A DNA stretch of 64,000 nucleotides from Corbicula japonica (lineage: Eukaryota > Mollusca > Bivalvia > Venerida > Cyrenidae): the NCBI GenBank assembly GCA_038501625.1, contig JAZAYU010000005.1, positions 4,030,001-4,094,000 of the forward strand. Reading direction: 5' to 3'. Each line of letters opens with the position of its first letter. The first letter of the stretch is position 1. This document shows, piece after piece, positions 61,001-64,000 of the stretch. Under the pieces are notes generated by a model, which ran no database searches, was not told the origin of the DNA, and worked only from the letters and a program-made list of their open reading frames with translations. The position numbers and the translations under genes are program-made.

Positions 61001-62138
61001 ATATCGAAATCTCTGTAACAGCTAAATTCAGTTCAATCAAACTTTGCAAAAATAATCGTTATTAATGTATCTTCACTTTACATACGTTAAGAAAAGTTAG
61101 AACAATAAGTTCTTTATACTGCTTCTGTACACCTTTAGGTGAATTAAGTGCACGAAATTAGAAAAATTATTACAAACAACAAAAAAAATCAAACAACAAT
61201 GCAGACTCGGTTCGATTACTCCTGCCTATACACTATCAATGCCTTTCAGCCCATATGAGTTCAGTCTGGAACAATAAACACATGGTGTTGCATCCTGGCT
61301 AAGGTGTGAAAATGTGTTCTGATTTGTGAGACATATTTACTTTAATGATATTGTCTCTAATGCGGAGCGAACCTGTACCGTACTGACCATGCAATTCCGA
61401 TTGCGCTACCGACTGAGATGGTCGGGACAACTTCAAAAAGGGTTGATCAGATAACATCTTATAAACGTAATCATCACTATCAAATCTAATTTACTATTTG
61501 TTAAGATAATAGTGTAAGCAAATTACCTTGTAAACTCTGAACTGGTCGATGGCACTGTCAAACATTGTATAAAGGTCATTGAGAAGGTCTACAACCTATA
61601 CGTTAAAAACAAACAAACGAACACAAAGTATGAAAATAATTTTGACAAAACCAAGAAAACTGTAGTTATGACAATATCGTTTATGAAGAAGCCTATTAAT
61701 ATAAAAAAATCTCAAACAGAATAAAACTAACTCAACATTATTGTTATTAATACGACAACAGAACTATATATGATGTAATATATAGGTCTTTGATATGAAA
61801 AAACCCAAGAAATGGCAACAAATCGTAAAACAATCAATGTAATAAGCTTGCATAATGTGGAATACTGGCTCGTTAACGTATCTACAATGGAGTAAGTCTA
61901 CAGGCATAGTTGAAAGTAGGTGCTTATGCTTATTTTATATTTAGGCTCATTCTAAAGAAATAAAAGAAATCAATCAAAGTCATATTAATGCCTGTTGCTA
62001 AGCAAAGCTCGTACCTGGATAGGGGTACTCTTCCCGCATATTGTAGTAAAACCAACAATGTCTGAGAAATAAATGCTGACAGAGTCAAACGATTCAGGAA
62101 TAACTTTCCCTCCAGCTTGAAGCTGTTTCGATACAGTC
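57946..62138 (-). CDS. Receptor guanylate cyclase 2, catalytic domain (5 exons; both ends incomplete)
   Basis: Exons in transcription order: 62138-62015, 61595-61527, 59856-59682, 58933-58835, 58037-57946; phases agree (0,0,1,1,0). Seen: YFSDIVGFT with the first metal Asp; [28 protein letters not shown] with the second metal Asp and the Glu that selects guanine; [17 protein letters not shown] with the Cys partner of guanine recognition and the Asn/Arg transition-state residues. These make it a guanylate, not adenylate, cyclase and apparently catalytically complete. Upstream receptor and kinase-homology exons lie right of the window. The final exon after ...GEIEVK (expected GKG-MKT-type end) was not found to the left. 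It is upstream of, and in the same direction as, rGC1, so a tandem pair rather than one gene. Confidence 0.88.
58568..58789 (-). mobile_element. tRNA-derived SINE, family S1, long copy
   Basis: The minus strand carries the head (GTCAGTACTGTTATCAGTAA), AGCTAGCTCAGTCGGTAGCG (A-box) and GTGCGGGTTCGCTCCC (B-box). About 45 bp from the rGC2 exon donor at 58834. Confidence 0.8.
58835..58933 (-). CDS. rGC2 catalytic exon with [10 protein letters not shown]
   Basis: Encodes [20 protein letters not shown] then [12 protein letters not shown]. Acceptor tacttcag; donor GTTAGT in phase 1 (C + CG = Pro with the next exon). Confidence 0.85.
59505..59640. repeat. Snap-back element, family R2
   Basis: Outer gcctaagatca / tgatcttaggc and inner ggagaccagtc / gactggtctcc pairs, with cattggctgaaat in the middle, as at 24165-24345. 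Its right end is about 45 bp from an rGC2 donor. Confidence 0.75.
59682..59856 (-). CDS. rGC2 catalytic exon with VETIGDAYM
   Basis: Encodes [20 protein letters not shown] through KVRIGLHSG. Acceptor attgcaag (short pyrimidine tract); donor GTATTT, phase 1. Confidence 0.88.
59887..60090 (-). mobile_element. tRNA-derived SINE, family S1
   Basis: The minus strand has GGCTAGCTCAGTCGGTAGCG and GTGCGGGTTCGCTCCC. It lies 31 bp upstream of the acceptor of the VETIGDAYM exon, where a branch point would be expected. Confidence 0.78.
60095..61345. other. rGC2 intron, no gene recognised
   Basis: AT-rich; short open frames on both strands near 60580-60780 lack motifs. A near-palindromic gtggttaca/tgtggttag cluster at 60577-60602. 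Confidence 0.4.
61345..61480 (-). mobile_element. tRNA-derived SINE, family S1, truncated copy
   Basis: The minus strand has ATCTCAGTCGGTAGCGCAAT (A-box region) and a B-box GGTTCGCTCCG with an internal ~15-bp deletion between them. About 47 bp from an rGC2 donor. Confidence 0.7.
61527..61595 (-). CDS. rGC2 catalytic exon VVDLLNDLY
   Basis: 23 codons, [20 protein letters not shown] + VYK, phase 0 at both ends. Acceptor aacgtatag; donor GTAATT. Confidence 0.88.
62015..62138 (-). CDS. rGC2 catalytic exon with YFSDIVGFT
   Basis: Encodes [20 protein letters not shown] then [20 protein letters not shown] + Q. Acceptor tttttcacag, donor GTACGA. It starts in phase 2, so a coding exon must precede it beyond 62138. 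Confidence 0.88.
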
Positions 62139-62221
62139 CTGTGAAAAAAGAACACAGCTAGAATATACATAGTAAACTTTTTACACATAGCACTTCTACT
62201 AAGGAATCTAATCTTTCTGAA

Positions 62222-62236
62222 GGGGGGGGGGGGGGA
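62222..62236. repeat. Poly-G tract
   Basis: 14-15 consecutive G. Confidence 0.9.
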
Positions 62237-62269
62237 GGCATGCGTTGCTGCAATATTATAATGTTACAA

Positions 62270-62365
62270 TTCAAGTGAATTCATATTGGCCTTGTTATTG
62301 GGCTGAGGGTATTCATATTAGCCCGAGGCCGAAGGTTGAGAATTGTTGGGCCAATATGAGATAGT
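62270..62365. repeat. Relic of the 63030 snap-back element
   Basis: Shares aagtgaattcatattg, cttgttattgggc and the cccgaggccgaaggttga hairpin with 63030-63155; the right arm is degraded. Confidence 0.65.
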
Positions 62366-62825
62366 TATTTAATGCCGCCATTTTGGAAATTCTAAGTCAA
62401 TTTTTAAGGATAAAAATGGTAAAAGATGGAATGACTTTGGGCACAAAAGGTGGGAAAAGCGGCAGAGGATAAGTCTATGTTGAAGATTTTGGTGATATCT
62501 TTCTGTGTAATAAAAATCTTTGAGTTTATCTAACTCGCTAGTGCAACAACAACGCGGATGTCTGCAGCAAGAATTCTTAAAACTAAAAAACAGTGAATTT
62601 TAAGGGATTACTCTTGAGTTGAGCAAGTTTATTCAGCATAACTTGCAAAAAGGAGAAAAGCTTAGTTTGGATAACTTACAGACATGTTAAATTGAGTATT
62701 ACATGCGGTAGTATTGGATGGAATGTGCCAAAAAAGTAAACTTATTTTGGATATATTTTGAAATAAACTTAATTTAGACTGGATGAACAAGAGAGTTGGC
62801 TGCCACAGTGTGTAGTAATGTTCAG

Positions 62826-62963
62826 GTTGTTTTTGTATTCAAAACAAAACAACCTGCAAATCTGCATCTCCTTGGTAGCTTATACCAGCCAGATCACTAC
62901 TGTAGACCGATTGAAGATTACCAGGCATTTGAATCAGAGTTGACACTTCATCTCTTCAGGCCG
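62826..62963 (+). CDS. Possible orphan exon, unknown
   Basis: Between acceptor gttcag and donor CCG|gtaaat the plus strand is open: VVFVFKTKQPANLHLLGSLY then RPIEDYQAFESELTLHLFRP. It reads like protein but has no recognised family or partner exon, and lies opposite to the cyclase gene. Confidence 0.22.
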
Positions 62964-63029
62964 GTAAATTAGCAATTTTAAAGTCTAGAACTATGAATAT
63001 TGTGTTAATAAATAAAATTGTTATTAATC

Positions 63030-63155
63030 AAGTGAATTCATATTGCACTTGTTATTGGGCCTCGGGCAGTCATATTAGCCCTCGGCCTTCGGCCTCGGGC
63101 CAATATTACTACCCTTGGCCCAATAACAAGTCCAGTATGAATTCACTTGATTAAT
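63030..63155. repeat. Palindromic snap-back MITE (~125 bp)
   Basis: aatcaagtgaattcatattg and its inverse at the right end, plus cttgttattgggcc / ggcccaataacaag and the central ctcggccttcggcctcggg hairpin. Confidence 0.85.
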
Positions 63156-63159
63156 AACA

Positions 63160-64000
63160 TCATAATACATGTACCTAATCAAAACTAAATCCTACTTTTA
63201 TGAGTGATAAAAATAGCCGTTCAAATGTTGTTTGATAGCAAGAAAAAAAACAGGAAGGACTGGGGAACAAACTTCAAAACCGTCTGTCTGTCTGTCCATC
63301 CGTCCGTCTGTGTGTCTGTCTATGTTTCTGTCTTTCTTTCTGTATGTTTCTCACTCTCGAAAAGTTAAACGATAACATTTTCATTCCTCATTTTTGGAAA
63401 AAAATCTCGGTAATTTAATTAAATCGCCGAATTTCATTTCTACAGTTGGTACAGTTGGTACATACGAATCACAATGATACACATTGTTATGACTCTTCCA
63501 ATGATGCAGTGCGTAGAAACAATATTCAATTCAGTCGAAATGGTTTATAAATTTATTCAATATAAGGGAAAAATAAATAATTTGTTCTTTAAAAAATGCA
63601 ACAGAATGTCAAAAACATTGCCGTAGATCCTGTATTGTGTTGCAGGCGGGATATCAGTCATGTTTTTATTATAAAGTAATTTTCTCAGTATATGTACCTC
63701 TCGAAAACAAAATTTTTACAATCATTTTTTCTTACAAATCTAGAATATATCCTTTTCACCAGTCAGCTGATCGCTGTTCGATTTACTATCAACTGGTTCA
63801 GGTCTTCGTCACTTATAAGAATAGCATATTAAAACTTCTTTATATACAGTTACAATATTTTCTCTTATATATGTGAAGATCTTCTTTTAAATCGTTGTCA
63901 GTTAACCAGCAACTATCATTGGGTTATCTTGAGGTACATGTACAGAAGCAGAAACAAACAGGTTCATTGTTGATAAATACAGGTAATTAATCAAGTGATT
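63160..64000. other. AT-rich intron/intergenic sequence
   Basis: A ctgtctgtctgtccatccgt simple-repeat patch at 63283-63345 is the only clear structure; no gene recognised. Confidence 0.4.

Overview
The window looks like nuclear DNA of a metazoan, most likely a bivalve mollusc. Genes are split by GT-AG introns with consistent phases, AT-rich introns dominate, and there is a dense mix of tRNA-derived SINEs, Penelope-like elements, LINEs, snap-back elements and tandem-repeat-bearing elements of the pearl/Helentron style known from bivalves. Species cannot be fixed from sequence alone.

Two receptor guanylate cyclase genes lie head-to-tail on the minus strand. The first runs from its start codon at 24070 to 205: nine exons encode a signal peptide, an ANF-receptor-type ligand-binding domain and one transmembrane helix; its kinase-homology and cyclase parts must lie left of the window. 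The second enters from the right: five exons between 62138 and 57946 encode most of the cyclase catalytic domain; its 5' part lies beyond the right edge and its last exon was not found.

The most notable object is a DNA transposon at 25084-33497 (8.4 kb) with perfect 28-bp terminal inverted repeats and an AGTT target duplication. It sits inside a minisatellite array and splits it into the arrays at 24.4-25.1 and 33.5-34.4 kb. It carries an intact-looking six-exon plus-strand gene (26776-30537, 676 codons) for an RNase-H-like, transposase-like protein, decayed minus-strand coding remnants, internal inverted repeats and repeated GTCCCGTA subterminal motifs.

Other mobile DNA: a Penelope-like element with GIY-YIG domain and inverted ~370-bp flanks (6.2-10.2 kb); a CR1/Jockey-like LINE with an open 549-codon reading frame (17.4-19.4 kb); a second reverse-transcriptase element (46.8-50.6 kb) interrupted at a definable codon by another 5'-truncated LINE (47.65-49.58 kb); three Helentron/pearl-like elements with internal tandem arrays (13.9-16.1, 51.7-52.4, 54.6-57.0 kb); a 580-bp-arm foldback (37.1-38.9 kb); several MITEs; and six copies of one SINE family, five of which lie within about 80 bp of guanylate cyclase exons.

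Most remaining sequence is intron or intergenic AT-rich DNA without recognisable genes. Exon borders were read by eye from splice signals, phase and family similarity recalled from memory; no searches were run.
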